Shown: positions 46,901 through 57,692 of the stretch, piece after piece | Layout of the letters: every line of letters starts with the position of its first letter | Position numbering within the stretch: the stretch's first letter is position 1 | From: Ciona intestinalis | Taxonomy: Eukaryota > Chordata > Ascidiacea > Phlebobranchia > Cionidae | Assembly: GCF_000224145.3 (NCBI RefSeq) | Contig: NC_020168.2 | Span: forward strand, 4,437,480-4,501,479 | Reading direction: 5' to 3' | Length of the DNA stretch: 64,000 bases | Notes under the pieces: generated by a model | What the model was told of the DNA's origin: nothing | The model's database searches: none | The model's input: the letters and a program-made list of their open reading frames with translations, nothing else | Position numbers and translations under genes: made by a program

Positions 46901-48186
46901 ACAAAGCACCCAAATACTTTCCATTGCATGTTTCCCATGTCGTGTATACCTTCTGTTTTCTTTAGCACCACTTGGCTAAACAAAGGACATAATTAGTACT
47001 AGTTTATAAACCTAACAATATGTGTTATTTTAAAATGTAACTGTAAGTCTGTTTTCTAGTCATTTTTTTTCATTTTATAAAAACACACAAAATATTTATA
47101 GAATTTCAGGCTCAAATATTAGTCAGCAGATGTAGATAATTTGTTAAAAATGTGACTAGGCTATTAAATGGAGACAGTAATTATACACCACCAGAAAAAG
47201 ATACTTTATTATTGCATCTTTAAACTAGCATATCATTTCTAATTGTTGGTATTGGTAATAAAGGAATGTTGATATGACACAGCACACCTATTTGTCAAAT
47301 ATTTACATATTATCAGATGAAGTTGTTAATACAACATCCATCGCACCTTAAAGATGGCAAACAATCTCTATTATTCCCTAAGCAAACAAAGCTTCTTAAG
47401 GTAAATAGACAACAAAACATTGTTGTTCGCTCACTCAAAAAAATCTTGTGTTGAAGACACTGTCCAGTTATTGGCGGTGTCGTTTGAAGAAACACTGCAG
47501 TTTGGGCTGCTCCATGTTTCGTTGCAGCTTTGCCATGGGAGATTAGCATTGAATGAATTGAAGAAATAATATATTGCCCATGTAATTACAACATTGTAGT
47601 ATGTGCATAGGATAAAGCTGATTACAACAGTTGCAAGGCCAACTCCTAGAAAAAAAAACAACGTTTTTTTACATGTTGTGAGACACGTAAATCTGAACTA
47701 TATAACACATTATGTATAACTGGTGAATGGCCATGATGCACAGGGATTAATGTGACTTATTTACCCTCGCGTGGGACAACGACAGTCGTAATAACACGGG
47801 TGTTCCAGGCATAAGCGTAGCAATTATCATAAGTTAAGGTACCTTTCATAAGTGGGCATATCATTTCCAATGCGTGTACTGGTCCGTAACGTGTGTATTG
47901 ACCAATTGCCATCTCTAAATAAAGCAGTGGGATACCACACAACACCAGCATCGTCAGATACGGAATTATAAATGCGCCTGTCAAAATGCGGAAGTTAAAA
48001 CAAACACCAAACGGGAATACAGACAAAAGAAAAATTACCCCCGCCACTTTTGAAACAAAGGTATGGAAACCTCCATATGTTTCCAAGACCAACTGCATAT
48101 CCAACACACGCGAGCAGAAATTGTGATTTGCTCTTCCATTCGCCTCTTTCAACGCGTACCGCTTCTTCGTGCTTTTGCTGCACCAT
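43976..48186 (-). CDS. SLC6-family Na+/Cl- dependent transporter
   Basis: Plasma-membrane symporter for a neurotransmitter, amino acid or osmolyte (family knowledge; substrate unknown). Eleven exons: 48039-48186, 47843-47977, 47435-47645, 46843-46975, 46409-46543, 45842-45995, 45315-45502, 44912-45055, 44495-44695, 44185-44352, 43976-44113; 1755 nt, 584 aa, the usual size with 12 membrane spans. TM1 carries [13 protein letters not shown]2 [14 protein letters not shown]. The EL2 loop has paired cysteines and NxS/T sites. TM6 reads [24 protein letters not shown], unlike the DAATQIFFS of GABA/monoamine carriers and resembling an invertebrate (inebriated-like) group from memory. The C-tail is acidic. 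The ATG at 48186 leaves a short N-terminus; upstream in-frame alternatives are unsupported. An apparent longer frame 47757-48431 is intron read-through. Confidence 0.88.
46230..46410. repeat. ~95-bp tandem duplication including an SLC6 5' splice site
   Basis: Two units with TATTAAACTTAA, GGTTGAAAAAA, TATTACTGTAAACTA and GGACATTACATACCTCAA. On the minus strand the last motif is the exon-intron junction TTGAG/GTATGT at 46409, so a second copy of that donor lies in the intron at about 46323. Confidence 0.75.
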
Positions 48187-48441
48187 GGTGATGGCAACAA
48201 TAGTAAAAAGCTACGTTTTAAACTCAAGTCAACGTTATTCCTGTACTGTCTTGCACGATTAGCATATACTCGGCGCATAGATACGTTTACTCTACCGCGA
48301 CATAATAACCTTAACCGCGTCAACACAAATACTATTATGTGTCTCGCCAGTGTCGGCGCGTAGGGCACGCTGTAAATAGTTTTTCGTCGCTTCTCTTCTG
48401 CTTTGTCCGAATGCGCTTCGTCATGTGTCATAATGACTTGA

Positions 48442-48975
48442 TGATTTTAACGAAGCATTGTGAAAAGTGATTAGTCATTCCAGACTTACTGTTCTGAGAA
48501 GGCCAGTGTCGAGTTACACTTGCGGTGTGAGCTGACGCCATGCTTTGTAAGGAACAGAACACCCATGTTATAACGACTGTCGTTTTTTGGCCACGCGAGG
48601 ATAAACCAAGTTACATTTATACATTCTAAGAAGCGAACTTTAGCCTGTATCGATGAAAGTACACGCGGATTTTAGATATCACATACATTGCTGAATATGG
48701 TTCTTAGTAAAATACCGGGCCTCCCTGCCTAATACTGGTAGGAATCCACGAAGGCGGGTGATTACCAACTTTTTTATCTTTATTAGTTACTCTCCAATAA
48801 GTTCTGTGGGGTAAGATGGGATATCGTGATGCTCCAAATATTCTTTGTTTACTGACAATCTTACCCCGCCCTACTATATATAATGACTGGAAAAATGCAG
48901 CTCTGACCCGTGTTATAGTCCGTTTTTACATTTTACCTTACTATAATGCTCCGCAGTTCTACATATGCTACTCAC
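48442..48975. repeat. 534-bp direct repeat, left copy
   Basis: From TGATTTTAACGAAGCATTG to GCTACTCAC, immediately upstream of the SLC6 gene and ending at a gap. Nearly identical to 49101-49634, with a few substitutions and one indel. Confidence 0.95.
48801..48876. mobile_element. Short internally deleted MITE (left block copy)
   Basis: A roughly 76-bp derivative of the same family: TTCTGTGGGGTAAGATGGG to CAATCTTACCCCGCCCTA. It keeps both ends with a short middle. Its duplicate is at 49461-49535. Confidence 0.65.
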
Positions 48976-49100
48976 NNNNNNNNNNNNNNNNNNNNNNNNN
49001 NNNNNNNNNNNNNNNNNNNNNNNNNNNNNNNNNNNNNNNNNNNNNNNNNNNNNNNNNNNNNNNNNNNNNNNNNNNNNNNNNNNNNNNNNNNNNNNNNNNN
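48976..49100. other. Assembly gap (125 N)
   Basis: Run of N separating the two 534-bp copies; the gap starts exactly where one copy ends and ends exactly where the next begins. Confidence 0.98.
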
Positions 49101-49634
49101 TGATTTTAACGAAGCATGTGAAAAGTGATTAGTCATTCCAGACTTACTGTTTTGAGAAAGCCAGTGTCAAGTTACACTTGCGGTGTGAGCTGACGCCATG
49201 CTTTGTAAGGAACAGAACACCCATGTTATAACGACTGTCGTTTTTTGGCCACGCGAGGATAAACCAAGTTACATTTATACATTCTAAGAAGCGAACTTTA
49301 GCCTGTATCGATGAAAGTACACGCGGATTTTAGATATCACATACATTGCTGAATATGGTTCTTAGTAAAATACCGGGCCTCCCTGCCTAATACTGGTAGG
49401 AATCCACGAAGGCGGGTGATTACCAACTTTTTTATCTTTATTTTTTTCTGTGCCAATAAGTTCTGTGGGGTAAGATGGGATATCGTGATGCTCCAAATAT
49501 TCTTTGTTTACTGACAATCTTACCCCGCCCTACTATATATAATGACTGGAAAAATGCAGCTCTGACCCGTGTTATAGTCCGTTTTTACATTTTACCTTAC
49601 TATAATGCTCCGCAGTTCTACATATGCTACTCAC
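49101..49634. repeat. 534-bp direct repeat, right copy
   Basis: Same segment as 48442-48975. The differences (CATTGTG to CATGTG, TTCTGAGAAGG to TTTTGAGAAAG, TTAGTTACTCTCC to TTTTTTTCTGTGCC) look allelic. It continues into unique sequence at 49635. Confidence 0.95.
49461..49535. mobile_element. Short internally deleted MITE (right block copy)
   Basis: Second copy of the short MITE, carried along by the 534-bp duplication; same ends and interior as 48801-48876. Confidence 0.65.
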
Positions 49635-49952
49635 AGATTAAATAAAGGCAACCAATGTTGTGTTACAGCCTGAAAACGCATTTGTTAAACCGGTTGATAT
49701 AAATACGTGATATCCTGAAAGAAAATTACCAAATAAATTATTCGGAAATTGTAAACGATACACAGCCTGCATATCCAAGGCAGTCATTTATTGTCATCTT
49801 TATATGAACTACATTCTAATTACAGAAAACAGGATGCAGAATGCGCCGTAAGATCTCATATGGCGTTTGTTTCTGTATTTATTAATTGATGTTATACACT
49901 CATCCACTTAATAATCGGCTGCCAGTAATATACAATGCGTACATTAAAAATA

Positions 49953-50147
49953 CAGTAGGGTGGTGGAAGATGGGACATCTTTAGCACGCAAGTTACAAAT
50001 ATCCTGATCGTGTTTTGAACAATTAACAACGGTTTATGAAAGTCGTGAGAATACGGTTTTATAATTTTTTTAATCTTCTTTATTTACTATACCAATTTTG
50101 ATGAGAATATAGAATGAAAAGGTGTCCCATCTTTCCCCACCCCACTC
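49953..50147. mobile_element. TA-flanked MITE, full-length copy
   Basis: CAGTAGGGTGGTGGAAGATGGGACA to TGTCCCATCTTTCCCCACCCCA ends and a conserved interior (ATATCCTGATCGTGTTTTGAAC). Downstream of the duplicated block. Confidence 0.8.
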
Positions 50148-50445
50148 TTACATTAAGATACCAAAAACAGGTCTCTTTATAAACACATAAATGCCAAAGG
50201 TTGACACGGCGACCGAGCTTAAAAAAGCGGGACTGTGATATTTCAACGCGCTAACCGCTGCCCTTCAACTTTCACGCAGCATCGATTCTTTTAATACTGT
50301 CTGTGAACTTCATGTCTAACAGGTTGAATTCCACACTACAGTGTTTCCAGCAAAAACACACACTTTTCAAAACTTTCTTTTGTCTCAGTACTTGGATAAT
50401 TTTACTGTCAATACGATTTGATCACCAGAAAACGGATTCGATATA

Positions 50446-50605
50446 TAGCACTGTCTGGGTAGGACGTGACACCTTTAGCACATAATATCCAAATATACTG
50501 ATTGCGTTTTAAACAATTTACAGCGGTCTATGGGAGTCGTGAGAATACGGTTTTGTAATTCTTCGAACAATCTTTGTTTACTACCAAATGGAACGAGAAT
50601 TCTTT
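50446..50605. mobile_element. TA-flanked MITE, right end eroded
   Basis: GCACTGTCTGGGTAGGACGTGACACC start and the same interior (CCTTTAGCACATAATATCC, GAGAATACGGTTTTGTAATT), losing similarity near 50600. Confidence 0.65.
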
Positions 50606-51097
50606 GGTGTGGACGTTTGTGTGCGATTTGTTATGTCGAAGACTCGCACCCGGAAACGAGGTCGACTTTCGAAAAGTTTGATTAATATTTTTACCGCATC
50701 GTTGCGAGGCCCATTCCGCACTAAATTAATTTATTTGTTGTGTAAAGTAATTTAACGGTCCGCAAGCTGCAGCCATTGAAATCTATGTATTATTAATTGT
50801 TTCGCTCGTTTTGAAATTTAAGTCAGAATAAAACGATTTTATTATTTTTATCAACAAAATACTCGTCAATAATAAACGAAACACAGTTGTTGTTTATCCT
50901 CGATGTAATTTATTTTTATCTTTAAAATAAAGAACTGCATTTAAATTACTAAAAACACGATACAGAATACGGCAATGTGACGTACACGATCAAACACTAT
51001 CTCCTTGTAAATTAACAATTTATGGCATATTCATTCACTTCATAAGCGGCCGGTAACAGACCATGCGATGCTAAACAAGATCGGAATACACTACACA

Positions 51098-54000
51098 TCA
51101 GTCATACACCCATGTATCGGGATCGTGTGAAATTTCTTCTACCGAATTATTTGCGTTAATGTCAATTTTATTGATATCTACGTTCAAGCCCTTCGCACCG
51201 TCTTGCCCCTCGCTCTCTAACGTTGTTGAATCTTTTTCTTCCTCTAGTTGTGATGGGTTTTTGTTTGTGTCTGAAACATGGGAACAGTTTATCCAGACTT
51301 AAAACAAAATCCACTACATAAATAAACTTTTTTTGTATATGGCTGTCACTTTAGACAACTATCAAATGAGTATAACTTGTTTTTAGTAACAATTAGGTTT
51401 GAGCAATTAGAATGAAGTGTCTTGCTGAGACACCAATATGCCCATAGTGGTAACAGCATTGAGCCTCCAACCCGGCAACCTGTGGTTTCTGACCACTATT
51501 TAGGACCTCTAGTTTAAATTAACATGGCGCCGTACCACAGTTGGTTAGCGCGACTGCCTCTAATCCAGAGGTAATGGGTTCAAGGCTCGATGCTGCTACC
51601 ATTGTGAGCGTATGTGTCCTTGGGCGCGACACTTAACGGCAATTGCTCCAATCCCGTGATCACTAATGGTTTGTCCAAATTATCAGCCACACATAATGAA
51701 TGAATTAAAAACACAAAAACATAATCACCCACAAAGTAACATACATGGTCACTTGTAAGCTGGCAAAAGGTGTATGAATACCCGTGTTATACAACTGTCA
51801 ATTTCGGTATAAAGTAATTTATGTACATTCATTCATTGTTACTGGTGGATATCCAATCCTTGGCTTGCTCATTCATACATAACACAAAAATTGTTTTAAA
51901 AATTAAAAAAACTCACACATAACGACCGAGTCCTCCATAAGTTCCCCACTGCTGCGATTCTCTAAAGCATTTCGAATCTGCCGGCAAAAGTTGACGCACG
52001 CAGATAAGATCCTGTGTTCTTCAATGCGGAACTGAAGAGCAAGTTTGCTCCGATGGGTGAGTGATTTATCCTCCATCATTTCTTCAATATTCTAAAACAA
52101 AAAAAAAGATATATTTTTCTACACAATTTTGTTCCCTAAGAAGCATTTATTATATTGAATTCGTTTTTTTTTTTTTTCTTTAGTAGTTAGAAACCAGAAA
52201 TAGTCAAGGTTAACACCCTTTTCATTGGTTTGGTGGTACCTTTAGATTACATTTGTGCATTTTTATCAATAAACAAAATTTATTTTTTCATTGGTATGCT
52301 GTTTTAATGCACATTTTGGCCGCTTACGGCCGCCAGAAATAACATTCTAACCAATGTTTTAAATTGAATACAAGTATTCTATAAAGGAGAGCAACTTCAA
52401 TTGTTAAAAGTAGTTGTACAACAATGTGAATTACTATCAAACAACTTACATCTCCAATCTTTTTGAAACCCATCAGTAAAAGTTTGACTCTGTTTTCGAG
52501 GAATTCCCAAACTTTCACGTCACTTTTGAACTTCACTTCTCCACTGATGTAGATTTCCCTTAGCGATGATAACTCATTTTTCTGTTTCTCCAACCAACTC
52601 CTAAGCTCCTCTAAAAAAATCAACACAAATTAATATAAAGCAAAAACAACCGAAATGTAGAGACATTAACACAAATATCACAGAATAGGGGGAGAACTCC
52701 TATTAGAAATTGACATGGCCTGACCTGGTTGGAGCTATTGTAGTTTAAGTGTCCTGTCCAAGTAGCAGCATTAAGCAATGAATTAGCACAAAAGTTTCAT
52801 GCCTACTACGTTATTGTCAAATTTGGACAACCTATTAATGACCACTGGGTTGGAGCAATTGCAGTTAAGTATCTTGCCCAAGAACACATAAAGGCCACAC
52901 AATGGTAGCATCATTAAGCAGCGAATTACCACAACTTTTTTATACTAACCTTCATTCATATGAAACACCCTTAAAAACACAAGCAATTGTGGTGAAGTGG
53001 GAAGACTGTTGTCCATCGAACAGACAGCGAACTGACCGCTGACTTCAACATTAAGTTTTTCAAGCAGTTTGGCTTTCAGTGAATATAGAGGATCTTTTTG
53101 ACTTACACCTACAAGAGAATATTTTTAATGTCTGATAATACATTTTAACTTCTGTTTTTTGTGTTAATTATTTGCTATTTAAACAGTTATACAGGTCTGA
53201 TTTTAGCAATGTCAGATTATTTTTTAAAAACAGTAAAAACCAAATCATTTTTATGGCCGGGAATAATTTTTTAAGTTGAAACCTAAATAAGTGCCTTTGC
53301 GGAAACTCAAATTTACCTGTGATTTTTACCTAAATAAACTTGTTTAACTGTTTTCACCAAAATTAACTTTAATACCTAAATATATAGTACTGTGGGGTAA
53401 GATGGTACACCTTTAGCACATAATATCCAAATATCCTGATCCTGTTTTAAACAATCAACAACGGTCTATGAGAGTCATGAAAATAGGGTTTTATAATTTT
53501 TGGAATGTTTTTGTTTACAACAGAATGAGACAAGAAAATAGATAGTGTGTCATCTTCCCCCACCCTACTATACTTAAAAACTGTAACATTGCACAAAACT
53601 TACCTAAGTGAATTCGAACCTTGTCAAATGGACTTTCTTTCATAACAAAACCATTATGAATCAATAAGTCTGAGTTAGTTCTTGCCCCATAACATATCTT
53701 AACTTGCTCTCCTGTTTTAAAATCCTGCATTGCCAGGCATTCTATTCCTCTTGTAAGTGCATTGTATGCCGTGCTTAACTGTAAAACAATGCATAAATAT
53801 AACAAATCCTGGGTCGGGGCCAATTTTTTTCAAACCATGAAACTATAAGTCATAATGCAACAATACAGCTTGATTCTAGACAATACGGCTTTTAATTCGA
53901 GTTTACGAATATAACTCGAACTGCTTAAACGGAAATTCAGTAAACTTTTAATATTTATAAAAAAATCCAGAAAAACATTCCGCTGGGTTTCAACTCAAAT

Positions 54001-57000
54001 CAAGCCCTAAATTAACTTCCAGAAAAATAAATTTTATTTCGAGAAAATTTAAAGCATGTGTTGTGTAAATGATAATAATTTAAATATTCCTTACAGGTCC
54101 TATTGCATGGTTGAACATGTCCCACATTGGAATCAAAGCCAATGTTGAATTTTCATCCAAATCTCCGAGTACATCACCAACATCTGAATGTTAATATTGT
54201 TAGGCATTGAAAAGACTGGTATATATCAACAAAGTAGGACTTGAAACTTAGCCCTACATAAGGATATAGCAGGAAAATGAATTGGTTATATACATCTTAA
54301 TGTAGGGCAAAGTATTGTATTCTATATGGGTGAGGTTTTAATGTGAGGCATAAGACCTGGGATTTGGGCCACAGTTGGCTCATTAATTATATGGTAATAT
54401 GTGAACTACATAATAATATATCCGCAAATTAAAATTTATCAACCCCAAATTTATATATGGTTTGCTTGCACAGTAAATCATTTATGACAAAACTGAAATC
54501 CTGCTATATTCAACAAACACAAAACTGACAAAAGTAAAAAACACAATTAAACTCACGTGTTGGTATTTTATTCTGTCTTGTAGTAACAGCGGAGGCACAC
54601 CAGCGATACGTGTCAAAAGTAAAAGCATTTCTCGCTTGCAGGGGTAACTTTTCCACATCTTCTTTCTGGTGCGAACCATTAAAGACTTGGTACAGCAATG
54701 CAAATTGACGAACAATTGATTTGAACTGGTTTATTGCCACAGCTGTAATAAAATACAGTAAAATAGTTAGAAAAATGTATTTTTAACATTATTTTTCCAA
54801 TAAATGCTTGCCACAAAACTCCAGTCCATACTACAGAAATTTTTATTGTATTTCAGATAAGAAGCATAAATATATTTTAAAGGCTATCTTGCAATGCCAT
54901 AAACTACACACATGGTATATGTTCAAACTAACGTATTACTTCTCTTATCCTAACTAAACAAGTACAAACTTTCTCACATAAAGCAGCTGTTCCTTTCAGA
55001 TATTTCATCTCGTGAGGTTTAAAATATAGGATTGTGTTGAACTCCTGAGGTATCATGTCTGTAAGGGAGAACATGTCAATCAAATGTACATGCATTAAAA
55101 ATTATAATTTTGAAAAATCGTTTTTTTAATTTTTGCACATTAATTATTCATAGAATTTAATATTTTTCTCTTTTTCAATTAAAAGGCTTTTAAACCTATG
55201 ATTCTTAAAGTAGGTCCCCATTAGGTTAAAAGGTCCAGTGCACTCAATTTATCACACAGAAGGATGCAATGCAAAACACGTTCACACAGTAGGGTGGGGG
55301 AAGATAGGACACCTTTAGCACAAAGCATCCAAATATCCTGATCGTGTTTTAAACAACCAACAACGGCCTATAGAAGTCTTGAAAAAACAGTTTTATAATT
55401 TTTTGAATGTTTTTTATTTACTACCAAATAGGATACAAAGTTAATCTACAAAAAAGTTGTCCCATCTTTCCCCCACCCCACTATATATATTTTCCTTCAT
55501 TGCCTACCAAATCTTACCAATATATGGTTGATACTTGGAATTTAGTGTAAACCTCTCACAGTGAAGATAAAGTGCAAGACATACATTAGGCATGACCGAC
55601 AACACCTCATTTCCTTCAATCAAACCAGCTGTATAAAAAATATCATGTGTGTAATTGTGTAAAATCTAAACACATTTTTGGCACATCATTTTTTTAAGGT
55701 AATTTCTTTAAATTTATTTGAAGAAAGCCGGTACCGAAAATATATTACATGGTAACAGCTTTAAAAGTTGAATTAATCTCTATGAGTATTAATGGTGTCT
55801 TGGATTTTTTTGGGGGGAATTAATTCCTTTAAATTTAACTAAAGAAATGACACTGTGGAATTTGCATAACGCAATGCAAGCTTTAAGAGCTAATTTTGGT
55901 ATTGGGGCAGTTTTAAAGCTGTCATAGTTTTTATAATACACCACAATTTAAGAATTGCTCAAATATATTGCCTACGTATGACATATTCAAAAACCGCTGT
56001 TATTTGCTCTTAAGAACGTTGTTCCAAAATAAATTCCAGCTATGCTAAATGTGGAACCAATATAGATGCATAAATATTGCAAAAGATTAGGACCAATCAA
56101 AAATTAGGTTTGTAATAAATAATCACCAAGATATGATGATTTGGCATCCTCATACGTCATCATTGCTTTTCTTGGTATCGTCACAAGCGGACATTTTATC
56201 TATATATAATGAATATTTAAAAGAATTTGTGGGCAAACCATATTTAAGGCATTTAAAGTATTCAAGACCTTTAGTAAAATCCCCTTACAATTTACAAAGC
56301 AGTATGAAGTTTAAAATTTTTTTAAGCCAACAAAAACTTTAACCCGTATTATTATGTCAGCCCAAAATATAAAGTTAAATCATTTAATAACTTTTTATTT
56401 TTGAAAGTTAAATGCACACTCAGAACCTACAGACTTACACAACAAACTGCTGACAAAAATGAGCATGTTATATAAAAATATACAATCATGTGCATCAGTA
56501 CATACCATGTCATACGCATACCCAACCAATTTATACATAAATATAAATATGAATAACAATTTTAACCTCAATATCTTGAAGTGCAATTACACCAAAACCT
56601 TCTTCTTCCGACACCTCCTGAATATCAATAGCAGAATATTCCACCCCATGCTCCTTAAGCCATGATTTAAACTTAGGAATGGCAGTTGTTCGATCAATTG
56701 GTTGCACAACTGGTGGATCACTCACTAAGAAAACATTTTTTTTTTGATAATTTTACCTAAAATATAATTTAGTAAAAACGCTATGTATACATAATACATA
56801 AATAAATATTTAAAAAACAAACCATTTTTTTGCTTCTGACTGAAATTCTCGACAGCTGTGTGAACTTTCAAGTAGTATTCCCATTCATCTTGTGTAGAAG
56901 GTGACATAACACATACTGAAATCAAATGTAAAGAATCACATCAAATAACAAATCTTAATGCTATGTAGAATTACTTACACTTGAACAAATCAGCAGCCAT

Positions 57001-57078
57001 CTTTACCAGTTCTTTTTTATGCCTTAACATTGCCCCACCAGGCTTTCCAGATTGCTTTGCTCGATTCTTTTTCCCCAT
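51098..57078 (-). CDS. SETD3: SETD3, actin-histidine N-methyltransferase
   Basis: SET-domain enzyme that methylates a histidine of actin (known for the vertebrate protein). Thirteen exons: 56979-57078, 56823-56915, 56567-56724, 56128-56199, 55518-55628, 54978-55059, 54557-54742, 54095-54183, 53604-53778, 52950-53108, 52450-52610, 51917-52091, 51098-51270; 1734 nt, 577 aa against 594 in human. It starts MGKKNRAKQ like human MGKKSR. Recognisable blocks: VTIPRKAMMTYEDAKSS, FTFDTYRWCASAVTTRQNKIP, LALIPMWDMFNHA, and ICYGARTNSDLLIHNGF (cofactor/catalytic region). A Rubisco-LSMT-like substrate-binding domain follows, and the tail is acidic, ending DPDTWVYD. The exon 54978-55059 donor was chosen because it aligns with human without gaps. 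All phases agree. Confidence 0.94.
51405..51505 (-). repeat. tRNA-derived SINE fragment
   Basis: Reverse complement of the SINE at 51533-51700: GGGTTGGAGGCTCAATGCTGTTACC, then AAGACACTT and AATTGCTC in the same order. SETD3 intron. Confidence 0.65.
51530..51700 (+). repeat. tRNA-derived SINE
   Basis: The 5' part looks like a tRNA: box A-like TTGGTTAGCGCGACTG and box B-like GGGTTCAAGGCTC 37 nt later. The tRNA-unrelated body is CCTTGGGCGCGACACTTAACGG then CAATTGCTCCAATCCC. Related body pieces occur at 51405, 52725, 52836 and 63860, so this is a dispersed family, not a tRNA gene. Confidence 0.75.
52725..52802 (-). repeat. SINE body fragment
   Basis: GGTTGGAGCTATTGTAGTTTAAG and CCTGTCCAAGTAGCAGCATTAAGC match the reverse complement of the SINE body, truncated. 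SETD3 intron. Confidence 0.55.
52836..52940 (-). repeat. SINE body fragment
   Basis: ACCACTGGGTTGGAGCAATTG, AAGTATCTTGCCCAAG and AATGGTAGCATCATTAAGC are the reverse complement of the SINE body. It ends a few bases before SETD3 exon 52950-53108, inside its 5' splice region. Confidence 0.7.
53386..53571. mobile_element. TA-flanked MITE in SETD3 intron
   Basis: TAGTACTGTGGGGTAAGATGG to CATCTTCCCCCACCCTACTA with the family interior, in the intron between SETD3 exons 53604-53778 and 52950-53108. Confidence 0.8.
55287..55482. mobile_element. TA-flanked MITE in SETD3 intron
   Basis: CAGTAGGGTGGGGGAAGATAG to CCCATCTTTCCCCCACCCCA, flanked by A/TA-rich DNA. Intron between SETD3 exons 55518-55628 and 54978-55059. 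Confidence 0.8.
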
Positions 57079-57692
57079 TTTTTACAGTTTTATAATTATT
57101 TAAAACAACTTAGAAATGGCTGCTTTTAATACAATTACGTATATATTAATATCGCATATACATACTGGTTTGCGTGAAATACGCTCTACTCGTGATTAGT
57201 GCCGTAGGCAGACAGATAAATTCAACAGATTCCAAATTAACAATCGGAGGTGCGGTTTTGAACAGCTGTCCAGTTTTGGTCGAATGTTCCTCTCATTGGA
57301 AAATCCCCTTTTTCGCTATTTTCAGTGTAGGGTATTTTTGTAAATGTAGCAACTTAGCAAGGCAACGTGTACTAAAATGAAAGTAAACGTTTATCAAATG
57401 AATGTTTACCTATTAAATTTAACCCTATAGCTTTAATTAGTTGTGCAAATTTTGAATATATGAGTTGGCAAACTAAAATATGCCTTTTCAGCACTCCAAA
57501 AGACATTTGCTTGTATTTTTTTGCGTCTGAAAGAAATGCATACCCCAAATGTTTGAAACATCTATGGCACTAGGTTACCTTTTTCACGCCTGGATGATCT
57601 CTCTATAAAATTGCATAAACATTACTGTTTGCGATTTTTGATCAAATTCTTTAATTTTTTACATATTTTTATTCATAAGTTTTAAATTCAAT
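57079..57692. promoter_or_regulatory. Divergent SETD3-VPS51 intergenic region
   Basis: 614 bp separate the start codons of SETD3 (minus) and VPS51 (plus). The arrangement implies a shared bidirectional promoter. I see no strong TATA box or CpG-rich core; no coding potential. Confidence 0.5.

Larger units (their letters stand above)
49635..51097. other. Intergenic DNA and SETD3 3' region
   Basis: No coding gene seen. It holds two TA-flanked MITEs (49953-50147, 50446-50605) and AT-rich sequence next to the SETD3 stop. TTTATT on the plus strand at about 50837 could be the SETD3 polyadenylation signal AATAAA read on the minus strand. Confidence 0.5.

Noticed and set aside
47757..48431. 224-codon minus-strand frame overlapping the SLC6 start
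   Set aside because: Joins a wrong-frame upstream stretch with the real TM2 exon by reading through the 61-nt intron 47978-48038. The true first exon uses another frame, with [11 protein letters not shown].
51533..51605. Functional tRNA gene
   Set aside because: Box A and B resemble a tRNA, but the acceptor and anticodon arms do not fold cleanly, and the sequence continues into a dispersed repeat body; it is a SINE head.
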